Source of the DNA: Acanthosepion pharaonis
Lineage: Eukaryota > Mollusca > Cephalopoda > Sepiida > Sepiidae
Length of the DNA: 64,000 nt
Assembly: GCA_903632075.3 (NCBI GenBank)
Contig: CAHIKZ030005494.1
Span: 934,001-998,000, forward strand
Direction of reading: 5' to 3'
Part shown: one piece after another, positions 1-11,280 of the stretch
Layout: every line of letters begins with the position of its first letter
How positions within the stretch are numbered: the stretch's first letter is position 1
Position numbers and translations under genes: made by a program
The notes under the pieces: generated by a model
What the model was told of the DNA's origin: nothing
Databases searched by the model: none
The model's input: the letters and a program-made list of their open reading frames with translations, nothing else

Positions 1-50
1 GCATCCATACCAGATAGGAAAATGTCCAGCATCCATACCAGATAGGAAAA
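1..50. repeat. Short tandem repeat at window edge
   Basis: Two identical 22-bp copies (starting gcatccatacc) lie at 1-22 and 29-50, a 28-bp period. The array may continue to the left of the window. Confidence 0.65.
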
Positions 51-208
51 CAGATATGTGAAATAATTACTTTGGTTCGCATTATACAGAAGTATTTTCC
101 TCATTCACACTGTATGGGTGGGGGGGTGAATATTACTAAAAATAGTAACCCAAAATACCAATGAAATAAGTTTCTTAAAGTCTTTTCTTTTTGCAATTTT
201 ATTACTGA

Positions 209-264
209 TTTTTTTTTGTTTTTGTTTTTTTTTGTTTTTGTTTTTTTTTGTTTTTGTTTTTTTG
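209..264. repeat. T/G-rich simple repeat
   Basis: Runs of 8-9 T alternate with gtttttg in a period of about 16 bp. The lysine/asparagine-rich minus-strand open frame here is an artefact of this tract. From 265 to about 1017 I see no gene or recognisable repeat. Confidence 0.7.
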
Positions 265-1017
265 TTAAAATCATCTTTCTCTTACCCAAATTAACATAAG
301 GCTGGAATTTTAATTTAAAGAAATAAGCATTAGTATTAATATACTCGGTGTTAGTTTGAGATAAGCCTTGTCTGGAAATGAATTCAATTTCTTAAAACTA
401 TGAAAATATCAGGAACAAAGCAGAACCTTCCTTCATTTTCTCTAACTGCTAACCACAAACCATACTTATTCAAGGCATGTTACAAGATATGTTTACAATG
501 ACTCGCTATTGCTTTGTATTATAGATTAGATTGGAATGGTTTCAGCATTGTAGGCTTCTCAGTATTGATCAGAAATTTTGAATTATATACTGATTGAAAG
601 AAATGTGATCTGCCCGCTCGTGATGCTTCTTGCTTGCTTGCTTTCATTTGTGTTCTTCAAAGCCTTACCTTCTGCTTTTGATCATGACGAACATTTATCG
701 TGCTGCTTACGTCAATTACGGCATCTTCCTCTTGTGTCGACCTGCTGCCTTCATTTGTGGGTTATTCACACATAGCTTTGCCAGTTTTACTAAGTTGTCA
801 GAAGGTGCTGTCAAGCACCTATAAAAACAGGACACTTCCTGTCTTCATTCATCTCTCACTCTCTCTTTTCTGCCAGCATTGTTCCCAAGCATGGGGAGAT
901 CTTTCCCATCAGTGACTGAACCTTCTCCCTCTCTCTCACACACACAGACAAATCCCAACTTTTGATATATTTTTACTTTTGCATGCATACAAGTGTATTT
1001 TCTCTACTTTGTTACTC

Positions 1018-1165
1018 AGTAGAGTAATGGATAGTACTTTGTTACCCATTAGAGGCTCAGTGGAGAAATGGATAGCGACTTGGATTGAGTAATCTGTATG
1101 CTGAGTTTGTTGCATTCACTTGCAAATACCATTCGGAAAGATATGAATCCATCTCTTCTCCTCCC
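1018..1165 (+). mobile_element. tRNA-derived SINE fragment (type A)
   Basis: It carries the body shared by other copies in the window: a head ending in a tRNA-like segment, then 'ttgcattcacttgcaaatac', then 'aaagatatgaatccatctct'. The 5' part is duplicated or rearranged ('aatggatagtacttt' then 'aatggatagcgactt'). Type A copies are also seen at 5.1, 8.0, 18.3, 27.4, 46.2, 51.4 and 62.1 kb. Confidence 0.5.
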
Positions 1166-1283
1166 CCACAAACATTTAAAAGAAAAACAAAACATAGATC
1201 TGACAGTTCAATAAACAAGGACAACAATAACGAGGCATTTATACTAATATTGTAAAAAAATTATTTATTCACAATAAAATATG

Positions 1284-1640
1284 TGTCATGGGTATGACTA
1301 TAAACTACATCTGCGTTCTGCGTAAGATGATAAACTATGTCCAGCAGCAAGGCCTGTATTCAGGAGGTTTTGAGGAGCGTGGAACTACCTCTTAATTGCT
1401 GGTGTTCCCAGGTCCACCATGACCTGGTGTGGTAGCACCTGTTAGGGTCCCAGTTATGGGCAAATAGTTAACACCCAAACTTGTGTAAAAATGTACATTC
1501 TTTGAAAAAAATATGACCAGCTATAGATTTCTTCAAGGAAAACTATTCCCAGAAATAGGTTTTTGAAGAAAAACATATTACCAGCAATAAAAATTGTCAG
1601 CATTAAATAACCCATTGAGGTTGATATGCCATAAAACAAA
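1284..1640 (+). mobile_element. Dispersed repeat family R1, copy 1
   Basis: This is one of four copies in the window; the others are at 16.0 kb (+), 28.2 kb (+) and 31.0 kb (-). All share a block with 'ttaattgctggtgttcccag', then 'gggcaaatagttaa', then imperfect internal repeats around 'attaccagcaata', and end in 'ggttgatatgcc'. No coding capacity is visible. The family is not recognised. Confidence 0.65.
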
Positions 1641-2033
1641 ACAAATCAAACCAAATCACAATAGAATACAATTTAATCACATAAATTGAATGCAAGATGT
1701 TTATGTTCTGATTGTATCAACAGAATCAAGATGGCAACTCAAAAAGAATAAACAAAGGTCCCATATGAAACAAGGTTAACACAAAAATTCACTTAACAAA
1801 TAATGTGAAATAGGGTTCCTGAAAGAAATTTTACAATGAAATTTATACACTTATAAGAATGTAACAATGAGCTTTTAGAATCAATCGAAAAGTGAAATGT
1901 ATCATGTACGAGATCATACATGGAAAGTAAAGTTCATGTACAGAACCAAATGTCAATAATAAAAAGTTCATGTCTGGAAAATACAAATTCAGAATTGAAT
2001 GTTGACAAAAGAGTACATGTATCAAATTGGTAG
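1641..2033. other. Intronic stretch, nothing recognised
   Basis: AT-rich. Loosely repeated motifs around 'aaagttcatgta' suggest a decayed tandem array, but I could not define a period. Confidence 0.4.
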
Positions 2034-2190
2034 TACAGTGTAACCCGGATATAAGAGTTGTCGGGACCGGAGAAGAAGTCTCTTATATCCGGGTTTCTCT
2101 TATATCCAGGTTTGGTCTATTTTATATACATTAACACAGGCTCTAATTTGGGACCAGAGAAAATCTCTCTTATATCCGGGTTACACTGTA
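2034..2190. mobile_element. Pogo/Tigger-like MITE
   Basis: A 157-bp element with near-perfect terminal inverted repeats: 'cagtgtaacccggatataag' at the left and its complement at the right, flanked by TA. The CAGTGTAACC start and TA target duplication fit the pogo/Tigger branch of Tc1/mariner. It has no coding capacity, so it is non-autonomous. A second copy in opposite orientation lies at 31760-31921. Confidence 0.82.
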
Positions 2191-3276
2191 GATAAATTTC
2201 ATGTATAAAAGAGTACAAAATTGATGGTATAACACAACAAATCTGTTTTGCTTACACAGAAAGATAAACCAAATATTGAGGTAAAAATGAAGGATAATTT
2301 GACGAGAAGAGTCAATATTTGATTTAAAGTCAGTAGAGTCCTCTGACAAAACGGATTTTCCATAGAATTGACATCAGGATGAATAGCTCAGTGCAAGAAT
2401 TAGCCAATGAAATCACAGAAGATGGTTGTCATCAGGGCAAATAGCTGACAGCAGCTTCCTGCGAAACCTGGTATTCAATAGGTTTTGAAATAGGAACACC
2501 TGAAAGAGTGTAATGCACATGACCATTCAGAAGTAGAGGGCCATGGGGCCAATTGACTATTTTTAGTTTGGGTAGACACGGTCAAAATGTTCCAAAAACC
2601 TTAGTATCAGGATATGACACTTGCCCTCGTACAAATGTTTCCAACTAGCATCCAGTTGGCAGACAAAATAAAAAGTGGGCTGTTATTTAATACAGACCCC
2701 ATGTCCAAGTATCCTGGTCACAGTATAGACTGTTTCTCGTCCTCTTCAAGTTGGCAAAAAGTAATAGTACTTATCGTAGGAGAGTTATTGCAGCAGGTGC
2801 AAAGTTTCATAATTTCTTTATAGCTAATAATTAAATATTGAGCTGTTAGGATTTACTAACAATGTTATGTATTATTCAAAAGGAGTATTTAGATTGTGCC
2901 TCAATGATCAAACATCTAAGAAAAAAAATGTAGATGATTATTAAATCTAAATGAACTTGTTACATCACATAGAAAAAAGGTCAGTGACACTATGGAGGAA
3001 GGGCAAGGTCACGAAATATATTCTATCTGCCATCATAACACGAATGGAGTAGTAAGGCGCTGCGATAAACTACATGTGTGCCTATTCACATTTTCAATTT
3101 TATCTTATGCTCTCAACTGATAAGGAATTTGATTATCAAAATGTATTGTTCCTCATGTACTTCTTTAAACCTACAAAAACCATTTCTGATTCAAATAAAC
3201 TGAATTAGAGAAAGAAATAGTATTTTAATGTTTATTCATTATGAAAAAAATTAATTTAAAAATATGCCATGAATTG
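2191..3276. other. Intronic stretch, nothing recognised
   Basis: No long open frame, no splice-bounded exon and no repeat that I recognise. Confidence 0.4.
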
Positions 3277-4414
3277 TCTCTCTCTCTCCCCCCACTCTTT
3301 CTCTCTCTCTCCACTCTTTCTCTCTCTCTCCCCCCACTCTTTCTCTCTCTCTCTCTCCCCACTCTTTCTCTCTCTCTCTCTCTCCCCACTCTTTCTCTCT
3401 CTCTTTCCCGTCTCTCCCTCCACTCTTTCTCTCTCTCTCTTCCCCTCTTTCTCTCTCTCTCTTCCCCTCTTTTCTCTCTCTCTTCCCCCCTCTTTCTCTC
3501 TCTCTCTCTCCCCTCTTTCTCTCTCTCTCTCCCCACTCTTTTCTCTCTCTTTCCCCAGTCTCTCCCTCCTCTTTCTCTCTCTCTCTCTTCCCCCCCTCTT
3601 TTCTCTCTCTCTCTCTTCCCCCTTTCTCTCTCTCTCTCTCTTCCCCCACTCTTTCTCTCTCTCTCCCTTCCCCTCTTTCTCTCTCTCTTTTCCCCCCCTC
3701 TTTCTCTCTCTCTTTTCCCCCCTCTTTCTCTCTCTCTTCCCCCTCTTTCTCTCTCTCTTCCCCCTCTTTCTCTCTCTCTCCCCACTCTTTCTCTCTCTCC
3801 CCCCCTCTTTCTCTCTCTCTCCCCTCTTTCTCTCTCTCTCTCCCCCCTTTCTCTCTCTCTCTCTCCCCCTTTTCTCTCTCTCTCTCCCCACTCTTTCTCT
3901 CTCTCTCTCCCCCCTCTCTTTCTCTCTCTCTCTCCCCACTCTTTCTCTCTCTCTCTCCCCCTCTTCTCTCTCTCTTTCCCGTCTCTCCCTCTTTCTCTCT
4001 CTCTTCCCCCACTCTTTCTCTCTCTCTCTTCCCCCACTCTTTCTCTCTCTCTCCCCCACTCTTTCTCTCTCTCTCCCTTTCTCTCTCTCTCTCCCCCCTC
4101 TTTCTCTCTCTCTTTCCCCAGTCTCTCCCCCACTCTTTCTCTCTCTCTCTTCCCCACTCTTTCTCTCTCTCTCTCTTCCCCACTCTTTCTCTCTCTCTCT
4201 CTTCCCCACTCTTTCTCTCTCTTTTCCCCACTCTTTTCTCTCTCTTTTCCCCACTCTTTCTCTCTCTCTTCCCCACTCTTTCTCTCTCTCTCTTCCCCAC
4301 TCTTTCTCTCTCTTCCCCCTCTCTCTCCCCTCTTTCTCTCTCTCCCCCCACTCTTTCTCTCTCTCCCCCACTCTTTCTCTCTCTCTTCTCTTTCCCCGTC
4401 CCCCATCCCCGTTT
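3277..4414. repeat. 1.1-kb polypyrimidine (CT-rich) minisatellite
   Basis: An almost pure pyrimidine tract of (TC)n blocks broken by CCCC and 'cactcttt' at intervals of about 20-40 bp. The only purines are the A of CACT and the occasional G in 'ccgtctc' or 'ccagtctc'. Several open frames of 366-400 codons on both strands are translations of this repeat (Ser/Leu/Pro or Arg/Glu/Lys/Gly) and should not be taken as genes. Confidence 0.96.
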
Positions 4415-4448
4415 TTTAGATTCCCCCCTCCATTTCTCTCATTTCCCA

Positions 4449-5044
4449 AATTTTTTAGATTAAAAATATAAAAATATTGGTCAACTTTACTACTACTACA
4501 ACAACTAGTAGTAGTAAACCTTCACAAATTACAGGATGCCAGTTCAAACCCAAGTAGAATTGCATTTTTTTACCCCACCCCTCTGTTGTGTATTCACTGG
4601 TCATCAAAGGTAAAATGACCTTACCCTTGCTGTAAAAACAAAACAAAAAAAACAAAAAAACAACAATATAAGATAAAAGAAAAACTAGTCAAAAATTAAC
4701 AATAAAACAAAATTTATATTCAGAATGTAAATTTGTAATTAATCTATGCAAAATAAATTTGGTAATTTGATTCAATATTGTTTGAAGATTTCTATTTTGA
4801 CTTAAGAAGTAATTATTGCATATTCATCATTACTTATCACCAACCACTTCATTGGCAAGAACCATGTTAAATGGAGATAAGGAAAAAGCACCTGATCTAA
4901 TAAAGCTAAATAATCATGATATACTTTATTTTTTGCATTCAAATATTACATTAATTAGGTGTGTGCAAAAGTTTCCAGTAAAAAATTGCTTTTCAACTGT
5001 GTATTTTGTTTGAAGATGTAAAAAAAAAAAAAAATGACCGTTTG
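4449..5044. other. Intronic stretch with short simple repeats
   Basis: Contains a short tac/tag trinucleotide stretch at about 4487-4520 and A-rich runs near 4634-4665 and 5022-5034. No gene is seen. Confidence 0.5.
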
Positions 5045-5310
5045 AAACTTCTGCACTTTTGACTGGTTGCCAGCCAAAGCTATAGGACCCAGTCTGTCCT
5101 ATTTAACCCATAACTGGGGGAAGAAGAGATGGATTCATACCTTTCCCAAGGGTATTTGCATGTAAGTGAATGTGATGAACCTGACTAGTCCACAGGCAGG
5201 CTCTGAGGGTGTTAAACAAACACAAATGTTCTTGAGCAGGTATCTGTAACGGGTATTGGCTGGCCACCCTAGCAAACAGGTGCCTGGAAAATGAGTAGCC
5301 ATACCTATAA
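5045..5310 (-). mobile_element. tRNA-SINE type A, minus strand
   Basis: Read on the minus strand it ends with the type A body: 'gggaaaggtatgaatccatc', then a 'ttatgggttaaataggacag' segment and 'ctatagctttggctggcaac'. Its upstream part, with 'gtttgtttaacaccctcaga', is also found in the type C SINE at 59.35-59.45 kb, so parts are shared between families. Confidence 0.6.
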
Positions 5311-6827
5311 AATGTGTAATATCTAAATTTTTCATTGACTATAGCAACTTGCAGGAAATATCAGGTAAAGATTTGGATATTTCGAAAAGCAAAGAACAAT
5401 TTTATTATCAGTTGATTTTGGCAATTATTAATAACGCTAACCCAGCTTTCATATGTATTAGTATTTAATTCGCCCCACTCTTGGCTTAATTCTGATAGAA
5501 ATATGACAAAGCTTATTCATCTTCTGACTGTTTAATATGCCTAATTAATTAATTAATAATTATTTTTTAATATTGCTTCCATAGTTGATCTGTTGCAAGA
5601 ACATTCCTAGAGATTAATATGTGAAGTCCTTCAATGATAATCACTCCAAACTCATGTGAGATGAGTCAGAACTGCTAGCATTGCCTTCTCTCTTGCTCCT
5701 CCTCCTCTTCATTCAAATGAGTGAGATAACCGAACCTAAATCAGTGAGACATATAACAGCTGACTAATGCAAGGAACCACGGAAAAGAAAGTTCTATTAT
5801 TCCAGCTTTTTACTTTGGCTTGTATTTTTCAATGTTTAACTATGGATGGAACGATTGATGGCTAGTTCTTCAGTCCAATAAACTAACACTTTGCTGCTGC
5901 TGCTGCTGCTATGATTGTTACTATCACTACTACTATTGTTGCTGTTGCTGCTATTTTGGGACCTGCTGATTTATGTAGCAGATATAGATGACAATTGTTG
6001 TTCCATTATATGCAAGAATGGAATTCTTTGACTTGAATTTGAAGAATCTTTATAAAATTCTGCCCACAAACCGTAACATGCAACTTACACCAGAATTAGT
6101 TTTTAAAAGAAGCTGCACATCCATTCTTTTTAACATGGCCTCATTTTTTCCTCTCCTCTCATTCATTTCCATTCTTTATTGATCTTGAAATGCCCTATTT
6201 TTTAATCATCTGTTGACCTCAAAATTATCAACTATCCAAGGAATCCCTTTTCTGTAGGAAAAAAGAATTTTTTTTTCTACAGAATTACAAAGAAGTCAGA
6301 CATTTAAAAAAAAAAAAAAAAAAAATTTAAAGAAAAAGAAAAATTTTTTTTTTTAAGAAAGAACAAATTAACAAATACCGCTCAGTGGTAAGATGTGCCT
6401 GATGCAAGAACAATATTTGAATCTACCGGCTTTAAAATGACATGCTGACTATGACTAGCAGAGTGTGTGATTCATTGATCCGATCGATGGTGGAACTCTC
6501 ACAAGCATCAAAAGCTCTCAGAATCACATGTAGTCAAAGGGTAGGAAACCTTTAATAATAATTATAATATTTATTTTAACAGTGCCATTACATTACTATG
6601 ATTTTGTATTTTTGCTGTAGATACTATTACTTGCTTTTGTGTAAACACACACACACACTAGTGAATCCCATTTAAAGTGGAATACATAGAAACAACAAAT
6701 GAGGCAAGAAATGCACTGTAACAGTGCATTTCTTGGCTTATTTGATTGTAATACATGGTAAAATATTTTTGAATATAAAAGGATTATGCTAAAAATAAGC
6801 AGACATAATGTTCCTAATTTATTTAAT

Positions 6828-6831
<4 letters not shown>
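5311..6831. other. Intronic stretch with simple repeats only
   Basis: Contains (TAAT)n at about 5541-5560, a CTG-rich stretch at about 5890-5955, A-rich runs at 6306-6350 and a short (CA)n at 6645-6657. No gene or clear mobile element is seen. Confidence 0.5.
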
Positions 6832-6895
<64 letters not shown>

Positions 6896-6920
6896 AAAAG
6901 TTGGGCTTAGAAAATCATAT

Positions 6921-6952
<32 letters not shown>
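6832..6952. repeat. (TA)n microsatellites
   Basis: Two (TA)n tracts (6832-6895 and 6917-6952) with phase breaks, separated by 21 bp of unique sequence. Confidence 0.95.
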
Positions 6953-7734
6953 AGTGGATTTTTTGGCCTTTATATAAAATTCATTTTTGGTCAGTAGAAA
7001 GTATAGAAATTATCTAATGCCTTTCTGAGAAAAATATATGTAAGATTTTAGAAGCCAAAATATTCCTTGTAAAAAAAAAAAAAATTCTATTCTTAGAATC
7101 TTGCTTTATATCTGATCTTCAATTTAAAATTGAAGATATACTTAAACCTTTCTTTCAAAAACCTGAAGGCCACATGATTGACTTATCTGGGTCATAGCAT
7201 TGTAGAATACATTTTTATCTTTTATATATCATGCAATGATAATTTTTTTGCATTTATTTTTTATTTGCTTTATATTATTTTAAGTTATTTTTATTCCAAC
7301 AAAATATAAATCAGAATTGTTATAAAATGAGCATCAGTTAGTTTCATCAAAAGACAATAAAAAAAACATTCTTTCAAAATATAAAAAGTCTCAAAAATGT
7401 GTTCAAAATTTTAAGCTCATAAAAAAAAAAGTTTAGTTTTCTTTCACTTTTCTTCATGTTTTCTCAGATCAATAGCTAAAAATGGCTTCAAGCATGACTA
7501 GTTGTTGTAAACTGCAGCATTACCTCCCTTTTTAATGTATTTGTATTCCTACCTATTTATGGAAAGTATAGACAATAACTGTCTTATATATTGATTTATT
7601 TCTACTTCCTCCTTTAGAGCAGGACTACACATGTTGGGTGCATTTTTTTTCTCCTAATATGATTAATGTTTATATCTTTACTATGGTTTAGCTAACCATT
7701 GCTTCAACAAATCACTTGTACTTTTATTTATTTA
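6953..7734. other. Intronic stretch, nothing recognised
   Basis: AT-rich sequence with poly-A runs. No gene or repeat is identified. Confidence 0.4.
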
Positions 7735-7835
7735 TTTATTTTTAATCAATTCGTCCCCAGCAAGGCAATAAAGCCACTAAGATGCAATGGGATACTGAGT
7801 GTTAGAGAATACGAGAAAAAAAGAAAACACTATTA
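7735..7835 (-). mobile_element. LINE (family L2x) 3' tail, minus strand
   Basis: The minus strand reads 'tagtggctttattgccttgc' followed by a diverged end and an A-rich run. The same tail occurs at 9.0, 9.7, 16.5 and 29.7 kb. It is probably the distal piece of the LINE at 8191-8690, split by the SINE at 7860-8180. Confidence 0.6.
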
Positions 7836-7859
7836 ATTGATTCATTCATTTTCTATACA

Positions 7860-8180
7860 GTTTATCAACCATTTGCAGGTTATTTAAAGCCAGACAATAT
7901 CTTTAGCTTGTAAGAATTTTTTTATTTTATTTTTTAGATAATAATGATTTAGTGATACAAGTCCTACTAATTAACCCATAGCTGGAGGTAGAGGAGATGG
8001 ATTCATAACTTTCCTAAGTGTATTTGCTCATGAGTGAATATAACAAACCCAACTAACAAGTCCGAGCCATTATCTTTTACACACATCCAAGCTTACAGCA
8101 CCTGGTATTCCTAAGTGGTCACCCATCCAGGCTCAATGTTGCTTAACTTTGCTGAGTGTATGGGAACTGCCCTTTCAATA
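7860..8180 (-). mobile_element. Chimeric 5S rRNA/tRNA SINE, minus strand
   Basis: On the minus strand the order is: a 5S rRNA-like head ('aaagttaagcaacattgagc', 'gatgggtgaccacttaggaa', 'taccaggtgctgtaagcttg'), a tRNA-like stretch ('aatggctcggacttg'), the type A SINE body, and a tail 'ctggctttaaataacctgca' with 'gttgataaac'. The 5S part lacks the usual tcagtactt segment. Similar composite elements (5S joined to tRNA-like units) are known among SINEs of other animals. This copy is truncated or mutated relative to a real 5S gene. Confidence 0.75.
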
Positions 8181-8190
8181 TGTAACACTG

Positions 8191-8690
8191 TCAAAGAGAC
8201 AAAACAATAAAAGAACAGAAATTAAGAAAATGGAACATAACGATTGACATTGCATTTAAATTTTCTAAGATCAAAGTTGACTTGAAAGCAAGTTGCTGGA
8301 AGAGAGTTTCACAATTGAGAAATGCAAGAGAAGAAATTATTAGCATTGAATGTATGGTTACGTTTAGCCATTTCAACTGTAAAGGGATGTGATCTTGCCG
8401 CCAATCTAGTATGGTGATTAAATTCATAAAGCCTTGGTACCATAGAGGAAAATTCATCAGAACAATTACCGTGAGAATAATTTATAGAAAAGCCTCAGGA
8501 AACAGATGTTACAGTTGTGGGAAAGTGACTGAAATGAAGGTGTCAGGTCAGGATCAATAATATTGCAGATTCTTCTTTGGATTTTATGAAGAATCTCTAA
8601 ATATATAGCAGAAACACTAGACCATAGGTGGCAGCAGTTTTCCATGTGTGGATGAACGGTAGATTTATAAATATGTAAGATATTCATGCA
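8191..8690 (-). mobile_element. LINE (L2x) reverse transcriptase C-terminal remnant
   Basis: Minus-strand frames read a piece with 'YKSTVHPHMENCCHLWSS' and 'LHKIQRRICNIIDPDL', then a downstream piece with 'LIFILENLNAMSIVMFH'-like sequence (at 8191-8457). This matches the region after the reverse transcriptase catalytic core in jockey/CR1-type non-LTR elements. Frames are broken, so it is a dead copy. Confidence 0.7.
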
Positions 8691-8744
8691 TCTTTAATAC
8701 ACTTTGTTCAAGAACCTTGAACATTTTCAGCTGTTAAATCAGCC

Positions 8745-8990
8745 AGAACATTTTCTCACATGTCTTCCCTCTGTCTTTTCTACAAATATTTTCATGGCAA
8801 TTGTTCTGATGAGCTTTCCACCTTAGTGCTTCAATTGCATGAATTTAAGCGTACTACTAGATTGGCAATTAGGTCTCACTGTTTTATTGTTGAACTAATT
8901 AGATACATCTGTATGTTCTATTCCAATAGTTTCTTTTCTTGCACTTATTGTCTATGGAATTCTCTTCTGATATATTTTTTTTAATCATTT
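8745..8990 (+). mobile_element. LINE (L2x) C-terminal remnant, plus strand
   Basis: The plus strand reads 'LFYKYFHGNCSDELSTLV' then 'HEFKRTTRLAIRSHCF' and 'FYSNSFFSCTYCLWNSL'. These blocks recur in the copies at 25.6 and 57.4 kb. The copy faces the 8191-8690 copy head to head. Confidence 0.72.
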
Positions 8991-9284
8991 CACTCCAAGC
9001 AAGGCAATAAAGCCCCTAAAATGCAAGGGGTTACTGAGTGTTAAGAGAATATGAGAAAAAACTACTATTGAGAAAAGAGGACAATAAAAGAACAAGATTT
9101 AAGATAATGATTGACATTGCATTTAAATTTTTGAAAATCAAAGTTCACTGAGAAGTATAGAACTTACGGTTATGTCTAGCCATTTCAAATGTAAGATGAG
9201 GAGACCTTGCCGCTAATCTAGTACTGTGCTTAAATTCATAAAGTCAACGTACCATAGCCATCAGAACAATTACCATGAAAGTAC
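8991..9284 (-). mobile_element. LINE (L2x) 3' end, minus strand
   Basis: Minus-strand 3' region: the block with 'tttgattttcaaaaatttaa', then 'cattgcattttaggggcttt' and 'attgccttgcttggagtgaa'. Tails of the L2x family in the window are defined by this segment. Confidence 0.65.
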
Positions 9285-9375
9285 TGGAAATCCTACCAGG
9301 ATTCATCATTGGTGGCTACAGTCTTAACAACAAAGGATATGCAGATGACACAGTGCTTAAGATTTGTTCATACAA
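9285..9375 (+). mobile_element. LINE (L1x) reverse transcriptase core fragment
   Basis: The plus strand reads 'EILPGFIIGGYSLNNKGYAD' followed by DTVL. It contains the reverse transcriptase catalytic motif YADD (codons at 9338-9349). Only this short core is preserved. The same 'GFIIGG' block is recognisable on the minus strand at about 60.2 kb. Confidence 0.72.
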
Positions 9376-9714
9376 CTGAAGTTGTTGTTGAAGTGTTGCT
9401 GATGTTGTTACAACATTATTTTGAGCATTTCAGTCCTCAGCCAATATTAAACGTATTATTTCTTAGGAAAAAGAGGAGTTTCTTCTTTTTTTTTAACAGA
9501 ATTTTAATGGATTCTTTATAAATAATCTGTATTTTGCCTTGAATTTTATGATTAGATAAAGTATCATCAATTCAATTTTGATTAGTAGTTTTTTTTTTCA
9601 TCTTAATTTCAGTTGCTTTTTATCACATTATTCACACCTTCATTCTACAGCTGTTACTAAACAGGGTAAATAAGAAGGTTGAAAAAAAAACAAGCTTTCA
9701 CTTAAAAAAAAAAA

Positions 9715-10170
9715 AATCATTTCACTCCAAGCAAGGCAATAAAGCCACTAAGGAGTTACTGCGTGTCAAAGAATATGAGAAATAGATAAACATTATTAAG
9801 GGATAGGACAATAAAAGAACAAGAATTAAGAAGAAAAACGATTGATATTGCATTTAAACATCAAACTTGGTTGGAAAGCAAGAAGCCAGAAGAGAGTTCC
9901 TCAAATAAGTGCAAAAGAAAAAAATGTTAGCATAGAATTTACAATTACATCGAGCAAATTCATCTGTAAAATGAGACCTAATTGCCAATCTAGTACTGTG
10001 CTTAAATCTGTAAAGTTGAGGTACCAAAGAGGAAAGCTCATCAGAACATGAAAATATTTATCAAAAAGGAAAGCTATGATATGACAGTAGGAAAGTAATT
10101 GAAGCTTAGATTCCAATCCAGGACCGATATCATTGCAGATTCACCATTCCAGATGTGACAGCAATATTCA
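9715..10170 (-). mobile_element. LINE (L2x) C-terminal and 3' end remnant
   Basis: The minus-strand frame at 9901-10116 carries 'FPLWYLNFTDLSTVLDWQ', matching the 'LWYLDSMNLSTVQNWH' block of the 25.6-kb copy. It is followed by the shared 3' tail 'ctttattgccttgcttggag'. Broken. Confidence 0.65.
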
Positions 10171-10434
10171 GTGTGTGGACAAATGTGTTAGATAGATTGT
10201 CTAGCACAATACAGTGAACCAACTTTAATCATTACAGATCTTTGGAAGTCACTAATTACAAAGATTGAAATATAACCATATAATCTTCTTTTTTATTTCC
10301 TCAAACACTACCATCTTTAATGTTTCTTTCCCTCTCCCATAGTTTATTCCCAGTCAATATTCATTTCTTTCCCAAATTCTATTGTACGTTTAAGAATTTT
10401 ATGAGTAGCAGAGAAAAAATAGATGTTCTGTTTA

Positions 10435-10620
10435 TCAGGGCAAGCTGAGTTCAAATTCTAGCCTGGTCTGTTGCATTCATTTTACACAATGCCCTTATGA
10501 AGGGCATTAATCCCTCTATTCTTTTCCTAGCTATTCATTAAATAGCGGAGTAGACTGAGCACTCCAGCCTTGGGTGGTAACCAGTTTGAGAGAAGGACAA
10601 TTTGGAATTGAATTCTAAAC
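10435..10620 (+). mobile_element. Diverged tRNA-SINE (type A-like)
   Basis: Has a B-box-like 'gagttcaaattctag' followed by 'ctgttgcattcattttacac' and later 'actccagccttgggtggtaa', in the same order as type A copies. Heavily diverged. Confidence 0.4.
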
Positions 10621-10624
10621 AATG

Positions 10625-10745
10625 CAGAAGGCATTTGTATTCCACTTCACTATCTTTGCCATGCCAACTCACAGATAATAAAGAAAAGGAATCTGTGGAG
10701 AGCCATGATTGCCTACATCCTAAAGGGGCATGGCATTTAAAATAA
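10625..10745 (+). mobile_element. LINE (L1x) 3' end fragment
   Basis: 'tgtggagagccatgattgcc' followed by 'tacatcctaaaggggcatgg' is the 3' coding end found also at 11.9, 50.8 and 61.5 kb (+) and, reversed, at 14.6, 17.0 and 59.6 kb. Confidence 0.6.
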
Positions 10746-10824
10746 AAATAAAAAGCTCACATTAATGTAATTTCTTCCTTTATATCACATTAAAACAAAG
10801 ATAAATTTTTTCTGTCTGAATTTC

Positions 10825-11060
10825 TTGAATGAGGAGTTATCATTATTTACACTATTTATATTTGGACTATTATTCTCATCTTTCTTATTTTTATCTCAGT
10901 ATTTCAGCCATTGTGCTCTCCAGCCTTCATCAGGTTTATATTGATTTGGGTAACCTACAGGGAATTCTGAACTTAACCCTTTATTTAATCTATGGGGGTA
11001 GACTTATCTCGTTCCATTGCTCATGTGCAGGGATATATTTTCTCATTCTTATTTTTATTT
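10825..11060 (-). mobile_element. tRNA-SINE type B, minus strand
   Basis: The plus strand reads the reversed tail: 'tttacactatttatatttgg', 'ctccagccttcatcaggttt', then the 'gaacttaaccctttatttaa' segment. The partner copy at 11115-11280 is in the other orientation, so the two can pair. Confidence 0.6.
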
Positions 11061-11114
11061 AGTGCTGTTCAATTATTGCTCACCCATTTCCACAAGACAA
11101 TATCCCTAGATGAG

Positions 11115-11280
11115 GACACTCTACCCCTGTATATTAAATAAAGTGTTCAATTCAGAATTCCCTGTAGGATACTCAGATCAGTATACATCTGAGGAAGGTC
11201 GGAGAGCACAATGGTCGAAATGTGATAACAACAAAGATGAGGACAATAGTCTGAATATGAATAGTGTAAATAAAGATTTT
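11115..11280 (+). mobile_element. tRNA-SINE type B tail, plus strand
   Basis: Reads 'aataaagtgttcaattcaga', 'tgaggaaggtcggagagcac', then 'caaagatgaggacaatagtc' and 'aatagtgtaaataaa'. It is the 3' half of a type B copy. Confidence 0.62.

Noticed and set aside
3225..4471. Open frames of 366-400 codons on both strands
   Set aside because: They are translations of the polypyrimidine repeat (Ser/Leu/Pro or Arg/Glu/Lys only), with no start context, no domain and equal openness on both strands.
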